From Panax quinquefolius (Eukaryota > Streptophyta > Magnoliopsida > Apiales > Araliaceae): a DNA stretch of 64,000 bases. Shown here piece after piece: positions 37,220 to 51,955 of this stretch. The stretch covers positions 84,754,005 through 84,818,004 of the forward strand of contig CM035165.1 of assembly GCA_020205615.1 (NCBI GenBank), in the 5' to 3' direction. The stretch's first letter is position 1. Every line of letters starts with the position of its first letter. Position numbers and translations under genes: made by a program. The notes under the pieces were generated by a model, which saw only the letters and a list, made by a program, of their open reading frames with translations, did not search any database and was not told where the DNA came from.

Positions 37220-38698
37220 CTATTTCTTTTGCCTTTTTCTCCTTGGAGGATTGGCATATTCTGCAGCTCTCCTTCTCCTGTTGGCTTCGTTTCTCCATGT
37301 TATATCTTCCAGCTCGCTGTGACTTAGCCGTTCCAAATGATCGTGTCTGTTCATGAATGCAGGATCTCCAATTGGCATGTTTAGGCCTGTAGTGGTTACC
37401 CCTTGTGAGCTGGGGGATGGTTCTTGACTCCTTAGCGGTTGTGTCATGATGATTTGCTGCTGTTCTGGTCGTGGAGTCTGATGGCGAGGCTATCTTACTA
37501 GAGGGCTCCTTGAAGATTGAGCGATGAATTTGCCTCGACCTTTGCCTCTTTTCTCTCCTTCCCCTTTATTCTCCCCCTTTATGTTAGCATCAAGGGTTCG
37601 AATGTCTTCAGATAGTCGAGTCATGCCTTGGACGAGCTCGTGAAGCTGATTTCTGGATTGAACAATATCTTCTCGATTTTCTTGGACCAGAGAATCAGTT
37701 CGAGATTCTCTCTTTTGTAGAATGGCCAAGACATTTTCTGTTTGTTTCATTTGGCCCATGGAAAATGCTTGGAATTCTTTCATTGAAGTTCGTAGACTCG
37801 TGAGACTTTTCATCATACGAGTATTCTGGGATTCCTGAGTATCCTGCAAAACAAGAACTGTTTCCCTATGTTTCTTTGCAGCTTGAAAGTGAATTTGATC
37901 CCTTTCATTGTAAGCTTAGTACTGAGGTTGCTTGGGAGGGTGTTGGCAGCATCGATCAAAATGAGTCAGCCTCATGTGAACAAGGTCTGAGTACACTTCA
38001 AGATCTTCTTGTATGTCTTTGGTCACCTTCTAAGATGTTTCAGACAACTCTATTTTGGTAGGAAGATCTGATATGAGCTCAAGGAGTTGCTGATTATTTG
38101 GAGGAGAGGCTTTTGTATTTCGATCTTGCATATTGTAGAGAGAAAGATCAAGATTGAAATAGTTATTGGTTGATGAGGAAGGGATATCTGATGGAGGAAC
38201 AGGTGTGTGAGGTTGAGTCTCAAGATGAGGTGATTCTACGTTTTGAGCAGGTGACTCTACGATTGGATTTGGATCAAAAATCGTAGAGTGGAAGATGGTA
38301 GGAGACTGGATCAACACAAAATTTGGCACATTTGGTTCATCAGTTACAAAATGTTGGGATTCTGTAACTGGAAATTGATTTAGTGGATGTAGTATTACTT
38401 CCAACCATCTTAGCAATTCGTAGAATTGATTGAAGGTTGATGGTGGACAGTGACTAACCCTGAAAGAGATGAGAATAGTTTGTACCTCATGCCCATTTTT
38501 TGAAGAGGGGCTATTGGTGATAAGCTTTTGGGCAAAAGTGAGGTTGCCTAGGAATCCATGGGCTAAGCACCGAGATTGCTGGATAGGCTTTGAAGGTCCA
38601 GAACATGTGATCCCAGGATTTTAGGATTTGGGCTCTGTGAAAGGACATCATAGGTAGTTAGGAGAAAAGTTGATTGTAGTTAGCTCTCCTATATCCAT
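37220..38698 (-). pseudogene. Sirevirus env-like gene, C-terminal part
   Basis: One frame across the whole stretch with stops at about 38636, 38612, 38030, 37913 and 37490, and no shift; the natural end is at 37220. It begins near ELLRWLEVILHPLN, then a Pro/Ser/Thr-rich linker (PHTPVPPSDIPSSSTNNY), a coiled coil (LRTSMKEFQAFSMGQMKQTE), a basic stretch (GEGEKRGKGRGKF) and a basic tail (RRRRAAEYANPPRRKRQKK). It is in phase with 56620-58289 once E3 and one TSD copy are removed. No signal peptide or clear membrane span is seen, so the envelope label is only positional; the function of such proteins is unknown. Confidence 0.8.
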
Positions 38699-41600
38699 TG
38701 TAAGAACCCAAATTTTCAGAAAATATTAAAATAAGAATTTAGTAAATAAAATTCTTAAACATGAGATGGGTTCGAACAAGAATATAATTGTGTTACGAGG
38801 TATATGGTATTGTGTTACATAGGGTATTATGAGCTATGTAATAAGTGATGTTGTGTTTAATAAATATATATTATTATTATAGATTTGTTATAGATTATAG
38901 AGATGAATTAATATGAAGATGGATAAAATTTATCTATTGATTCATGTGAAATTATTTTATCGTCGTAAGTTGGTGACATTAAAAATCTTCGATAATCACC
39001 AATTTCTTAAGTAAATGTACGAATATGTATCAAGTCTAAGGCAGTGCAACCTTACTCTTTAATGGTGGATGTATAGGAGCTGGGCTAAACAATTCCTTTA
39101 AAGAGCGGAAGTATATACGAATTAGTAACCGATATAACTCACTGTGAAAATAGTGTAGACGAGACGGAAACTAATTTGTTGGTTGTTTGTGGGAAACCAC
39201 TCAGTGTACTATATTGAATACTATTAAAGACTCGATGCATGCTAGGTTTAGACTTGTATATATGTACGTTGTTGACGAGAGTAGAAAATTGATATACCTT
39301 TAAGGTGGTTAGAGAATTATTACTTAATTCAGTACATGGCAAGAAGCGAAGATGAAAGGAATGTATGTATGTGTTATATTCGAGTTTTGTGTTATTGGTG
39401 GTAAGAAACCGTAAAAGAGATCTTATAGTTGGTTAAACTAATAAGGTGAATAGAGTTTTAAAACTCGAAGTGTGATCCTTAAATTTGTTAAGGAAAATAG
39501 TAACCGATGATGTGGAATCAAAGAGGGCATTGATGTTAGACGAGTTAACACTTAAGGAGGATGTGTAAAGTATTTAGAAGCGTAGGTTTCAATCACGATG
39601 CGTAACTTGTTTGCCTCGATTTTGGTATGGCGCAATTTGCGCCATTATTACATGTGTCAACAGTAGCAATTGCCTTGCCGGTCTCATAGGATCGATTTTT
39701 GGAATTTAAGATCTAAGAGATGGGTATTAAGTACTCATAAGGATAATAAAAATCTTAAATGATGATTAAGTTATCCATGAATGGATTTGAATAAGGTTTA
39801 ATTAATTAACCCGGAGTAATTATTGGTTAATTAAGTGATATTACGGAATATTATATTCTATTAATTAGTGGAGTGCATAATAATTATTGAAAAGAAATTA
39901 ATTGATTAATATTAATTAATCGTGGTGACATCAAAATGTGATAATGGGTTGAAAGTACCCAACTGAGTGATATTTAGTCCAATTAAAATAGTAATAGTAT
40001 TACTATGTGTAATATGGAAAATATGAGCAGTAGTAATATATAATACCTACAGCTTAAGAATACGTGAAGTGTGACAAGAATACATGTCATCATAAAAACA
40101 AATATGGTGGTGAAAGTTGAACCGGCTTGTCAAGCTAAGCTTCGTTTAGCATCGTTGTAGTGCAAGATGACAAACTGCACCCTCCAAAGAAGATAAATGG
40201 CGCGATAATACGATGATCGATCATTGAGTTGGATAATTTCTACTATAGCACTGAATTGGGACATTAATTTTATATGTGTGACATTAATAAAACATAAGAT
40301 AAGAGTACATTATGTTAATATAAGGTACCAAGTAGTATAGTGAAATCATATGTAGTGGTAATACATGAATGATTAAATATATGTGTACTCTAGAAACTGA
40401 GTAAGGAATTAAATGTTTAAAATAACATTAATATTAAATAATGTTATAATGTGGTTATGTGAGTAGTAGAAATAATTATGGAACTACTCGGATAATAATG
40501 CCTAATTGTGTTGTTTTATTGCGTGTATTTAATGTACATAGACTATATGATGTGAGTATAAAATTTATCTTTAAATTCCAAATATGGTAACAATTGTACC
40601 TTAATATTACAGTATGGGAATTTAAAAGGACCAACCCAAGCCTTAGTTAATAAAGTTGCTGAGAATTGCTCTTGTCCCAAATTAAGTGTCACAAAGGTAC
40701 ATGAACAGTGATCAAAAGGCTAGTTTGCGTATTTTCCAAATGGTTAAGCTTAGGTGATGATGGCTGGGATTTTGGGTGGTTGGCCAACTCTTTAGTAACC
40801 CTTTTTTCTTCGCATTACACCATGAATTCAACCCTAGTGTAATGGCAATGTCCAGTCAAAAGTTTCCTCTATAAGTAAAAACTACAAATTTAGATTTTGT
40901 GTTGCTAAGGAGTTGTTTGATAGTCTAATAGGAGAGTATAAGTTGCTGAGATACTATTGAAGTATACTCATAGGGTAGGAGGTCCAATTCAAGCTCAAGA
41001 AGGTATAATTTCTAATTATGTTCCTGAAATGAGTCTTGTTTAGTTCTTGAAATTTTTTGAATTGCTATGTCAAACATGATGAATTAATATGTTATAACGT
41101 GGTTAAGAAGTTTACTTACATGTATGAACATTTTAGTAATGGTTTGGAACATGTTTGAATCAAAGGAAATGAAGTTGGGTAAAACTATGCAAAACAGCAG
41201 TGCATATCGCTTCGATTTCGCAATTCGCAGATGCATACTGTTTATTACGGGGTAGTAGCCTTGTTCTGGCCATACCTTAGAACCGATTCTTGGTTTTGTC
41301 TATGCTAGGTGTTGAGAACTTGGTATCATTACTTATATACATACCTAAAAAGAGGTATAACATGAGATACAAAGTTTCCTTATGAGTTATGAAGTGCCCA
41401 ACATGATTTAGTAGAAGATCTTTAACAAAAACTTTAAGTTTTGAAAACAAACCTTGTGGAAACTTAAGTTTACAAGTTATGAACTTAATGGTTCATATAC
41501 ATGATTGCTTTCTGAGAGGAATAAGCGAGATATGGGTTTATAGTATCCTTGTCATGATCAAACTTGTTAGCTTTGTGTTAGAAAATGTTTTAAAAGAATA

Positions 41601-43933
41601 GCTTAGTATAATAGGGCTAATGAACATGAATGCTACAAGGTGTAGTTTCTGATCTTGAAAAGAAGTTATCATGATTTAGTTACTTATGACAAGAATTGTA
41701 AAGTTGTCTTATATGTGCTATATTGCATCATTCATGATAAAGTGATTTCAAAAGCAAACTTGAACATATTTTCAAAATCTAATTGCATCACATGGATATC
41801 TAGATTTTAAAGCATTTATATGTCATATTATGTCTATAATATCCCTAGATATGATTTATATGTGCTATATTGCATCATGTATGATAAAATGATTTCAAAG
41901 GCAAACTCGAGCATGTTTTAGAACTTAAGTTGCATTACATATGAGTATTTAGATTCTAGAGGCTTTAGATGCCATGTTATGTTTTACTATGCCTCTAAAC
42001 ATGATTCGTAGGTGATGGACATAAAGAGAATTTAATCAAACATGAGTTTTAAGCATGTTTTAAAGTGTTAAACGATTCTAGCTATGAATAAAAGACATGA
42101 ATATGTACGAGCATGTATAATACAGATTATGTGACCTCGTTATTAGAACATAAGGCTAATTAGTACACCTAGTGATTTCATAACCCTATTTCGTTTTGAT
42201 TTCGTGAAAATCCTAAACTAAAGTCCCTAACATATAAGGTTGAACTTGAAGTGGTCATACAAGTATGTAAAGACCTCTAACGTTTATGCATGTTAAGTAT
42301 AAGTGTATATGTGTGTTAAAGTTTGGACTGAAACTAGGAATTTAAAAGCTCAACCTTGGTGCTCGGCCGGAGGAAAAGCAAGAACAAGGCCGTCCCCTAA
42401 GCCTTCAGACAGGCGGCATTACATGGATACTCGTAGTCTTGAATAGTTTCTATTTTTTATCTGATGTTTGAAGCATGCTTTTATGATTACTTTAACTTGT
42501 AATATATGACCAATATGCTATGTAATGTGTTAAGAAGCATGTTATGCGATAGAGATGAATGTTAATTATTATTTTTGAATGTTAAAGTCCAAAGGAATAC
42601 TTTCAAGATATAAAACAATGATACGTTGTTTGGATTTGTAACGTCTTACAAACTGATTTGTGCTATGAAAATATAGTATAGGTGATGTTGTATGAAGTTA
42701 CGACTAAGTTAGACGCTTATGTGTACGTTTGAACTTAGTTGTACGAGTTTTAAATATGTCGATCACATAGCGAGTCAAGTGTGTGATAGATATATACGAA
42801 TGTTGATGTCATGTACGAGTGGTTAAGGTATACCTATACGTACCTAGCTATTCCGAGAATATGATGAAAAAGTGAAATGTAGGTTTTACGAACCTAGTTA
42901 GGAAATAATGTAACATTGTTATTACATTGAGAATGCATGATATATGTTACTGATGGATATGAATCCATGATTATATAACTGTGTAGGAATACACGAAGTG
43001 CAGATAAGCGTTAAGCAGTTAAGTCGTAGTTCATAAACTACGAATCAGGCAAGTCTTTCAGTTCCTATTTGATATATGAAATCTATAACTGTTAATTGAG
43101 CTATATTATGCTATGAGAATGTCGATGTATATATATGAAATGCATACAAGATATATATGAAATGTGGAAGTTGATTTGATGATATGGTTGTGAAGTAAAT
43201 CTCTATGCCTGTTATGTGTGAAGTAACATGCGTAGTAAATATTAATTGATTATGAATGTATGAACTGAATATGATATTACATGCTATGTGCTGCATGAAA
43301 ACTGTTAGAATTGCTGGGGTGTCGAGCTCACCCTTGCAAATAACCACTTTTATAGGTTAAGGACACACGGTAAAGATTATGTGCTACTTGATTGATAGAG
43401 TTCAATAGTATCAAAAGAGATTAACTCATTTATTTCAATATATACTCTTGAACCATGTTTAGGTTCTAGTAGATGTACATGATAGTAGTTTACGACGTGT
43501 AATACATGTTAAGTTATAAAGTTGTACTATATGATACATTGAGAAATTCGAATCGAGATGTAAAGGTTTATACGGAAATAGAATGAAGTGAATCATATAA
43601 TAATTTGATTCAGGGATTTGTAATTGATTCAAGTTAAGATATCAATAAAAGATTATTTTTCAAAGGAGACTGAAAAAGTTTAAATTATTCCGCATATTTA
43701 TATAATATCGAATGTGATGTAATATAGGAATAGTAAATGACCAAGATTATAAACTTATAAAAGTTTGGGGTCATTGTGTAGATCCTGGAAATAGAAAGAA
43801 TTTTTATTCTAAATTGTAATAAGTAAAGTTTATTCATTAAGTTATGAATGAAAAATATAAATAGTTTGACGATAGTAGTATCGTGGTGGACCGGATCCGA
43901 GGTTCGAAGGGACCTGGATTTGGGGGCGTCATA
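38699..43933 (+). repeat. E3 5' LTR (5,235 bp)
   Basis: Collinear with the other E3 LTR and very similar, except four short patches (39588-39695, 40125-40245, 41195-41295 and 42355-42435) that are strongly different. A TATA-like CTATAAGTA lies at 40869-40877. The GAGCTCACCCTTG word is at 43325-43337. Otherwise AT-rich and non-coding. Confidence 0.92.
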
Positions 43934-45965
43934 AGTTAGTATTAAAGCTGTAGGTTATAACCTTTAGGTAAGTTTACCTTAGGCTATAACCTAAGAGAAA
44001 GAGAAAGATAAAGATTAAAATATATATGTGAAGATTCAAAGAAGAATCTTGAAGTATCCAAGAGAATGAGAATTCAAGAGTTTCCTAACTCCGGTAATAA
44101 AAATGTTAAGATGGTGTCTATATGACAAAGATAATAAGAATAAACTCGAGTGGAGTTTTGTTGATAATAGGGAAAGAACCCTAAGGTAAAGTGATGATCA
44201 CGACGTGATCGGATTGAGCTATGAAGTGATAAATAGTCTGTAACGACTAAGTGTGTATAGCTTGATGCTATAAGAGAATGTACCGTGAAATGGTACGATG
44301 TGAACTCATGAGGAGTTGCATTTGATGAGATACGAAGAATTTGTATCGAGCAAATAACAATTTAAGTGTGAGATAAAGTTGGGTGGGATTTCAATTAAGG
44401 AACCATGTTAGCAGTTGAGTTGTATGATTCCTTGTTATGGGCGGAAAATTGTACTTGGTGTAAAAACCACTTAGTTCTGGCACTAATAATCATTGAAACG
44501 TCTGTGTCGCGCTAGTTACTATATACCTGTTGAGAAGGTGATTCTTTTCTCATATGTATAACAGATAGATAGGTTATAGTTAGAGAATATAAGGTTAAGT
44601 TGCGAGTTCTTAAAACTCATACTTATGGTACGTTCGTGACTCATAATTATATGAAATGGTTTTGAACCCCTCAGCGAATGGACGCCTATGGTCTGACTAG
44701 GATAAGTTCTTAAACTCATATAATTTTGGCAAGTTCCTGAATTTCCAAAGTGTGGTAAGTTTGATGAACTATATCGGGTATATATATGTTATGAAGTTAG
44801 AAATTTTGGTATAGTAAGCATTGATGGTGTTAGAGATTGATAGAATGAAGCAATGGAGTAAAGATTGAAGTTGATGGAGAAACATGGATTTTCTAAATCT
44901 TCTAGCTTTGCTAGATTTCCAAAATTTATTGACTTCGTGTTGATGTTCGCACTTCTATTTTCTTGAAAAACATTGGATCATGTGATAGAGCCAATGATGT
45001 TTTAAAAATAATACCATTATCCATATGTCTATGCTAATTGTTTCTGCTAAGACAAAAATGATTTAAAAATTTTCAAAATGTATTTCTAACCATGTGCATC
45101 ATTGATATGGTGTATGGTAAACGATGGAGTCATCTATGTAGTTGAACCTAGTGTTGGTTGTGATCAAAAGATCGTCAGCCAATTTTAGTATGATGTAGTA
45201 TGACAAAGTCACATAATGGTGGAATCCTCAACGTACTACTAATCTAGTACGGTATCATGACGTCATAAAAGAATTTTTGGTTTTCTTTTAAATTATAAAG
45301 AAGGTCAATTAAGTTGGCTAAATTATTTCGATTGATGTCTAAGTTATTGGTACAAGTCTAACCTATTTGATTCGGCTAGACGACTGTTGAAAAATATTTA
45401 TGGAATTCAAGCGTTCTTGAGTATTTATGACAAACCAGATTGCTCTGGTGCGGATTCAGATGTGCAAAAGCTGAGGTGAACAACCCTATAAGGGGACATG
45501 TTTTCAGGGACAATGGTTTCGAGCGTAACGCATATAGCCATTACAAAACACTACGTTGCGGCCCAACGTAGTGGTACAATAGGCTGGCCACCTAGTGTAC
45601 GTGTGGAGGGTGTTTTCAGTCCTTGTGATAGATAAACACTCTGGTTTGCAGTGTGAAGGATTTTATTGAAGCACTAGTTCGCGGTCTTGTGACCCCTCAA
45701 CATAATTTAGAATCTGAGTTATTCATGCTACTTCCCGATTATTGAAAAATCGTGGAAGACTCTTATTCTTCTGTGTGATGAATGTAGTGAGTAAAATGTT
45801 CCTTAGAAAGCGGAATGTGGTAGAATGCAAGTGAGAAAGTTATAATAAAACTTATGAAAAGAGAATTGATAAAATTATTCAAACGAATATGTAATATTCG
45901 AAATAGCACCGAGTAGAGGAGGTTTCGGTGATTCCGAGGACAGAATCCTTATAAGGGGGAGAGGA
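43934..45965 (+). other. E3 internal region, non-coding
   Basis: Starts with AGTTAGTATTAAAGC, a degenerate form of the GGTTGGTATCAAAGC PBS seen in E2, followed by a leader that resembles that of E2 (GTAGGTTATAACC). It ends with ACAGAATCCTTATAAGGGGGAGAGGA, the PPT context of E1 and E2. Between them I see no gag, RT or integrase motif in any frame. About 2 kb is long for a TRIM and short for an autonomous element. Confidence 0.8.
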
Positions 45966-48900
45966 TGTAAGAACCCGAATTTTCAGAAAATATTAAAATA
46001 AGAATTTATTAAATAAAATTCTTAAAGCATGAGATGGGTTCGAACAAGAATATAACTGTGTTACGAGGTATGTGGTATTGTGTTACATAGGGTATTATGA
46101 GCTATGTAATAAGTGATGTTGTGTTTAATAAATATATTATTATTATTATATATTTGTTATAGATTATAGAGATGAATTAATATGAAGATGGATAAAATTT
46201 ATCTATTGATTAATATGAAATTATTTTATCATAGTAAGTTGGTGACATTAAAAATCTTCGATAATCACCAATTTCTTGAGTAAATGTATGAGTATGTATC
46301 AAGTCTAAGGCAGTGCAACCGTACTCTTTAATGGTGGATGTATAGGAGCTGGGCTAAACAATTCCTTCAGAGAGCGGAGGTATATACAAATTAGTAACCG
46401 ATCTAAATCACTGTGAGACGGAAACTAATTTGTTGGTTTTTTGTAGGAAACCACTCAGTGTACTATATTGAATACTATTAAAGACTCGATGCGTGCTAGG
46501 TTTAGACTTGTATATATGTACATTGTTGACGAGAGTAGAAAATAGATATACCTTTAATATGGTTAGAGAATTATTACATAATTCAATACACGACAAGAAG
46601 CGAAGATGAAAGGAATGTATGTATGTGTTATATTCGAGTTTTGTGTTATTGGTGGTAAGAAACCGTAAAGGTGATGTTATAGTTGGTTAAACTAATAAGA
46701 GGAATAGAGTTTTAAAATTCGAAGTGTGATCCTTAAATTTTTTAAGAAAAATAGTAACCGATGATGTGGAATCAAAGAGGGCATTGATGTTAGACGAGTT
46801 AACACTTAAGGAGGATGTGTAAAGTATTTAGAAGTGTAGGTTTCAGGCTTCATTGATGCAGAACTTGTGCGCCTCTCGATTTTGGTTTTGGCAATTGCAC
46901 CGCCATTATTAAGAATGTGATGCGAAAAGTAATTGCTTACTTGGCATCTGTAGGATCAGTTTTTGGAATTTAAGATCTAAGAGATGGGTATTAAGGACTC
47001 ATAAGGATAATAAAAATCTTAAATGATGATTAAGTTATTCATGAATGGATTTGAATAATGTTTAATTAATTAACCCAGAGTAATTATTGGTCAATTAAGT
47101 GATATTACGGAATATTATATTCTATTAATTAGTGGTATTGCATAATAATTATTGAAAAGAAATTAAATGATTAATATTAATTAATCGTGGTGACATCAAA
47201 ATGTGATAATGGGTTGAAAGTACCCAACTGAGTGATATTTAGTCCAATTAAAATATTAATAGCATTACTATGTATAATATAGAAAATGTGAGCAGTAGTA
47301 ATATATAATACCTACGGCTTAAGAATACGTGAAGTGTGACAGTAATACATGTCATGTAAAACAAATATGGCGATGAAAGTTGGAACTGGCTTGAAGCTAA
47401 GCCCGTTTAGCACTGTCAAGGTACAAGGTAATTCACGCCTCCCAACAAAGTACAAATCAATGTAATTGCACGGTGATCAGTTGGAGTTGGTTAATTTTCT
47501 CAGAAGACTTTGAATTGGGACATTAATGTTATATGTGTGACATTAATAAAACATAGGATAAGAGTACATTATGTTAATATAAGGTACCAAGTAGTATAGT
47601 GAAATCATATGTAGTGGTAATATAGAAATGATTAAATATATGTGTACTCTAGAAACTGATTAAGGAATTAAATGTTTAAAATAAACATTAATATTAAATA
47701 AGGTTCTAATGTTGTTATATGAGTAGTAGAGATAATTATGGAACTAATAGGACAATAATGCCTAACTGTGTTGTTTTATTTTGTGTATTTAATGTACATA
47801 GACTATATGATGTGAGTATAAAATTTATCTTTAAATTCCTAATATGGTAATAATTGTACCTTAATATTATAGTATGGGAATTTAAAAGGACCAAACCAAG
47901 CCTTAGTTAATAAAGTTGCTGAGAATTGCTCTTGTCCCAAATTAAGTGTCACAAAGGTACATGAACAGTGATAAAAAGGCTAGTTTGCGTATTTTCCAAA
48001 TGGCTAAGCTTAGGTGATGATGGCTGGGCTTTTAGGTGGTTGGCCAACTCTTTAGTAACCTTTGTTTCTTCTCATTACACCATGAATTCAACTCTAGTGT
48101 AATGGCAATGTCCAGTCCAAAGTTTCCTCTATAAGTACAAGCTACAAATTCAGATTTTGTGTTGCTAAGGAGTTGTTTGATAGTCTAATGGGAGAGTATA
48201 AGTTGCTGAGCTACTATAGAAGTATACTCAAAGTGTAGGAGGTCCAATTCAAGCTCAAGAAGGTATAATTTCTAATTATGTTCTTGAAATGGGTCTTGTT
48301 TAGTTCTTAAAATCTTTTGAATTGCTATGTCAAATATGATGAATTAATATGTTATAATGTGTTTAAGAAGTTTACTTGAATGTATGAACACTTTAGTAAT
48401 GGTTTGGAACATTTTTGAATCAAAGGAAATGAAGTTGGGTAACACTATGAAAAACAGAGTCTCATATCGCTTACGATTCGGAAATTCACATTTGCACCAC
48501 TGTTTATATTTGGGGTCTTGTGCAATTCTGTAAATACCTCGATTACCGATTCTTTGGTTTGGTCCATGCTAGGTGTTGAGAACTTGGTATCATGACTTAT
48601 ATACATACCTAAAAAGAGGTATAACATGAGATACAAAGTTTCCTTATGAGTTATGAAGTGTCCAACATGATTTAGTAGAAGATCTTTAACAAAAACTTTA
48701 AGTTTTGAAAACAAACCTTGTGGAAATTTACGTTTACAAGTTATGAACTTAATGGGTCATATACATGATTACTTTCTGAGAGAAATACGCGAGATATGGT
48801 GTTATAGTATCATTGTCATTATCAAACTTGTTAGCTTTGTGTTAGAAAATGTTTTAAAAGAATAGCTTAGTATAATAGAGCTAATGAACATGAATGCTAC

Positions 48901-50372
48901 AAGGTGTAGTTTCTGATCTTGAAAAGAAGTTATCATGACTTAGTTACTTATGATAAGAATTATAAAGTTGTCTTATATGTGCTATATTGCATCATTCACG
49001 ATAAAGTGATTTCAAAAGTAAACTTGAACATATTTTCAAAATCTAGTTGCATCACATGGATATCTAGATTTTAAAGCATTTATATGTCATATTATGTCTA
49101 TAATATCCCTAGATATGATTTATATGTGCTATATTGCATCATGTATGATAAAATGATTTCAAAGGCAAACTCGAGCATGTTTTAGAACTTAAGTTGCATT
49201 ACATATGAGTATTTAGATTCTAGAGGCTTGAGATGCCATGTTATGTTTTATTATGCCTCTAAACATGATTCGTAGGTGGTGGACATAAAGAGAATTTAAT
49301 CAAACATGAGTTTTAAACATGTTTTAAAGTGTTAAACGATGCTAGCTATAAATAAAAGACATGAATATGTACGAGGATGTATAGTACAGATTATGTGACC
49401 TCTTTATTATAACATAAGGCTAATTAGTACACCTAGTAATTTCATAACCCTATTTGGTTTTGATTTCGTGAAAATCCTAAACAAAAGTCCCTAACATATA
49501 AGGTTGAACTTGAAGTGGTCATACAAGTATGTAAAAACCTCTAACGTGTATGCATGTTAAGTATAAGTGTATATGTGTGTTAAAGTTTGGACTGAAACCA
49601 GGAATGCAAAAGCTCAACCTTGGTCTGGGGGGGGCAGAGTAAGCATTGCATTCCCTAAGTCCTAGCTTCTGTAGCACAGGCGCAATTGCTACCGCCTGTA
49701 GTCTTGAATAGTTTTTGTTTTTGATCTGATGTTTGAAGCATGCTTATATGATTACTTTAACTTGTAATACATGACCAATATGCTATGTAATGTGTTAAGG
49801 AGCATGCTATGCGATAGAGATGAATGTTAATTATTATTTTCGAATGTTAAAGTCCAAAGGAATACTTTCAAGTTATAAAACAATGATACGTTGTTTGGAT
49901 TTGTAACATCTTACAAATTGATTTGTTCTATGAAAATATAGTATACGTGATGTTGTATGAAGTTACGACTAAGTTAGACGTTTATGTGTATGTTTGAACT
50001 TATCTGTACGAGTTTAAATGTGTCGATCACATAGCGAGTCAAGTGTGTGATAGATATATACAAATGTTGATGTCGTGTACGAGTGGTTAAGGTATACCTA
50101 TACGTACCTAGCTATTCTGAGAATATGATGAGAAAGTGAAATATAGGTTTTACGAACCTAGTTAGGAAACAATGTAACATTGTTATTAGATTGAGAATGC
50201 ATGATATATTTATTGATGGATATGAATCAATGATTATATAACTGTGTAGGAATACACGAATTGCAGATAAGCGTTAAGCAGTTAAGTCGTAGTTCATAAA
50301 CTACGAATCAGGCAAGTCTTTCAGTTCCTATTTGATATATGAAATCTATAACTGTTAATTGAGCTATATTAT

Positions 50373-51935
50373 TGTTGATCGATTTCGCAATCAATGAATA
50401 CGTGCAAGTATACACGGTCAATAAGTAATAAAGTGATAAGAAAATTATCATTCCCACGAGGAATTATTTAATAAAAATTACCAAGTACTAACTCTTAACC
50501 AAATCAATTTTATTTAAACAACCATAAATTGTGATTTTTCTAATTATGAAAACTAAATTAATCAATTAAAACTAGATTACTCTAAAATTAATTCAAATAA
50601 ATAAAGATTAAGACTTCAATATCCCCAATTATGAACTATAAATCAATTATCCAATTATCCCAATTATTATGTCTACTGAATTGTTAACAGGAATTCTCAA
50701 ATGCCAAAAGTCCTTTTCCAAATGATCAATTGCCTTCTATTTAATCCAGATTAATCTTGTTATATTCCTATGCAAAACAATTGAATTAAACTCCTTCTAA
50801 TCCCAATTCCTTATGTGTTACATGCGGTGAATAGATATTTCCATTCAATTCACAAACCTAATTATTCACTTTGCAAATAACTAAGTCACATGATATCATG
50901 CCCAGTTCTAACCCTAGAATTCCTCTTTCAATTCCTTCTAGAGTAACAAAGTAATTACTGATCAGATAATTAATCAATAAGCTCAAGACAAGATAAACAA
51001 TTCACTTTGACACAAATAATTGGAACAAATCAAATAACTAATTTATAGACATGAAAGGTTCAATTGAAATCTTAAGGGAAGAGTTAGTTCATAATTAATG
51101 AATTGAAACCAAGAATCCACAATTGAATAGACATTAAAAGATAAAAGTATGATAAGAGAAGAGAATAGAATCTGTTGTCAGCAAATCTGATGCTCCCCTC
51201 TTGATCTTGCTCTTGATCTTCAGTGTTCTTCAATTTGCTTCCATCTCCAATGGCTAATTAAGAACTAGGGTTTATATTCTAATCTAATGGAGTATTTTAT
51301 CTAAGCTAAGCTATGTAATCCTCCCTTTATTTTATGCCTTACATCATGTATTTATAGGTTACAAGTCCAATTTTTAGCTTAGGAACCAACCCAATCCTAT
51401 CTGGAGTCAAAAAGGTGTCAAAATTTGCCCAAAAACGCGTCAAAGCCTTCCCAGTCTCTTCCCCAGCGCCCCAGTACTGGGCACGGTGCTCAAACTCTAC
51501 TCCCCAGCGCCCCGACGCTGGGCATAGGCCTAAAATGGGCGCCTCGGCGCTGCCACTTTTTTTGACATTTTCTGCCCTGACGTCCTTTGGGAAAATGGCC
51601 ATAACGTCTTCGTCCGAACTTCGATTTTGATTATTCAAGATGATCTGGAAAGAGGAGAAGTAGATCTACAACTTTCATTCTTTGAGATTTCCGAAATAAG
51701 GTTATGAGAAATAGTCAAATTGGCTCTGAAGTGACTGTTGTGTAAATGGCAAGCCGAAAACGCGCATCTAACCACCCCAAACGTCGATCCAAGTAACTTT
51801 TGTCCCAAATCCTAAAAAACAATATAAAACATGCATGAATGGACACAAACACTTAAAAATATTCTAAAAGACTTGACAACAACTATAAATTAAGCCCGAA
51901 TGTATCCAATTCATGTGTATAAAACTCACTCATCA
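50373..51935 (-). repeat. E5 3' LTR
   Basis: Near-identical to 54221-55790 except a GC-rich patch at about 51460-51590 with two copies of a CCCAGCGCCCC...CTGGGCA palindrome-like word. A minus-strand TATA box is at 51349-51356 (TATAAATA in element sense). Confidence 0.93.
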
Positions 51936-51955
51936 AATACCCCCAAACTTAAACC
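51936..51955 (-). other. E5 polypurine tract
   Basis: Minus sense GGTTTAAGTTTGGGGGTATT immediately before the LTR start TGATGAGTGAG. Two similar TTTGGGGG words lie in the internal region at 52686-52702 and 53163-53180. Confidence 0.8.

Noticed and set aside
51339..51638. Frames on both strands across the GC-rich E5 patch
   Set aside because: Chance openness of GC-rich sequence; the matching place in the other LTR (55187-55589) encodes different peptides.
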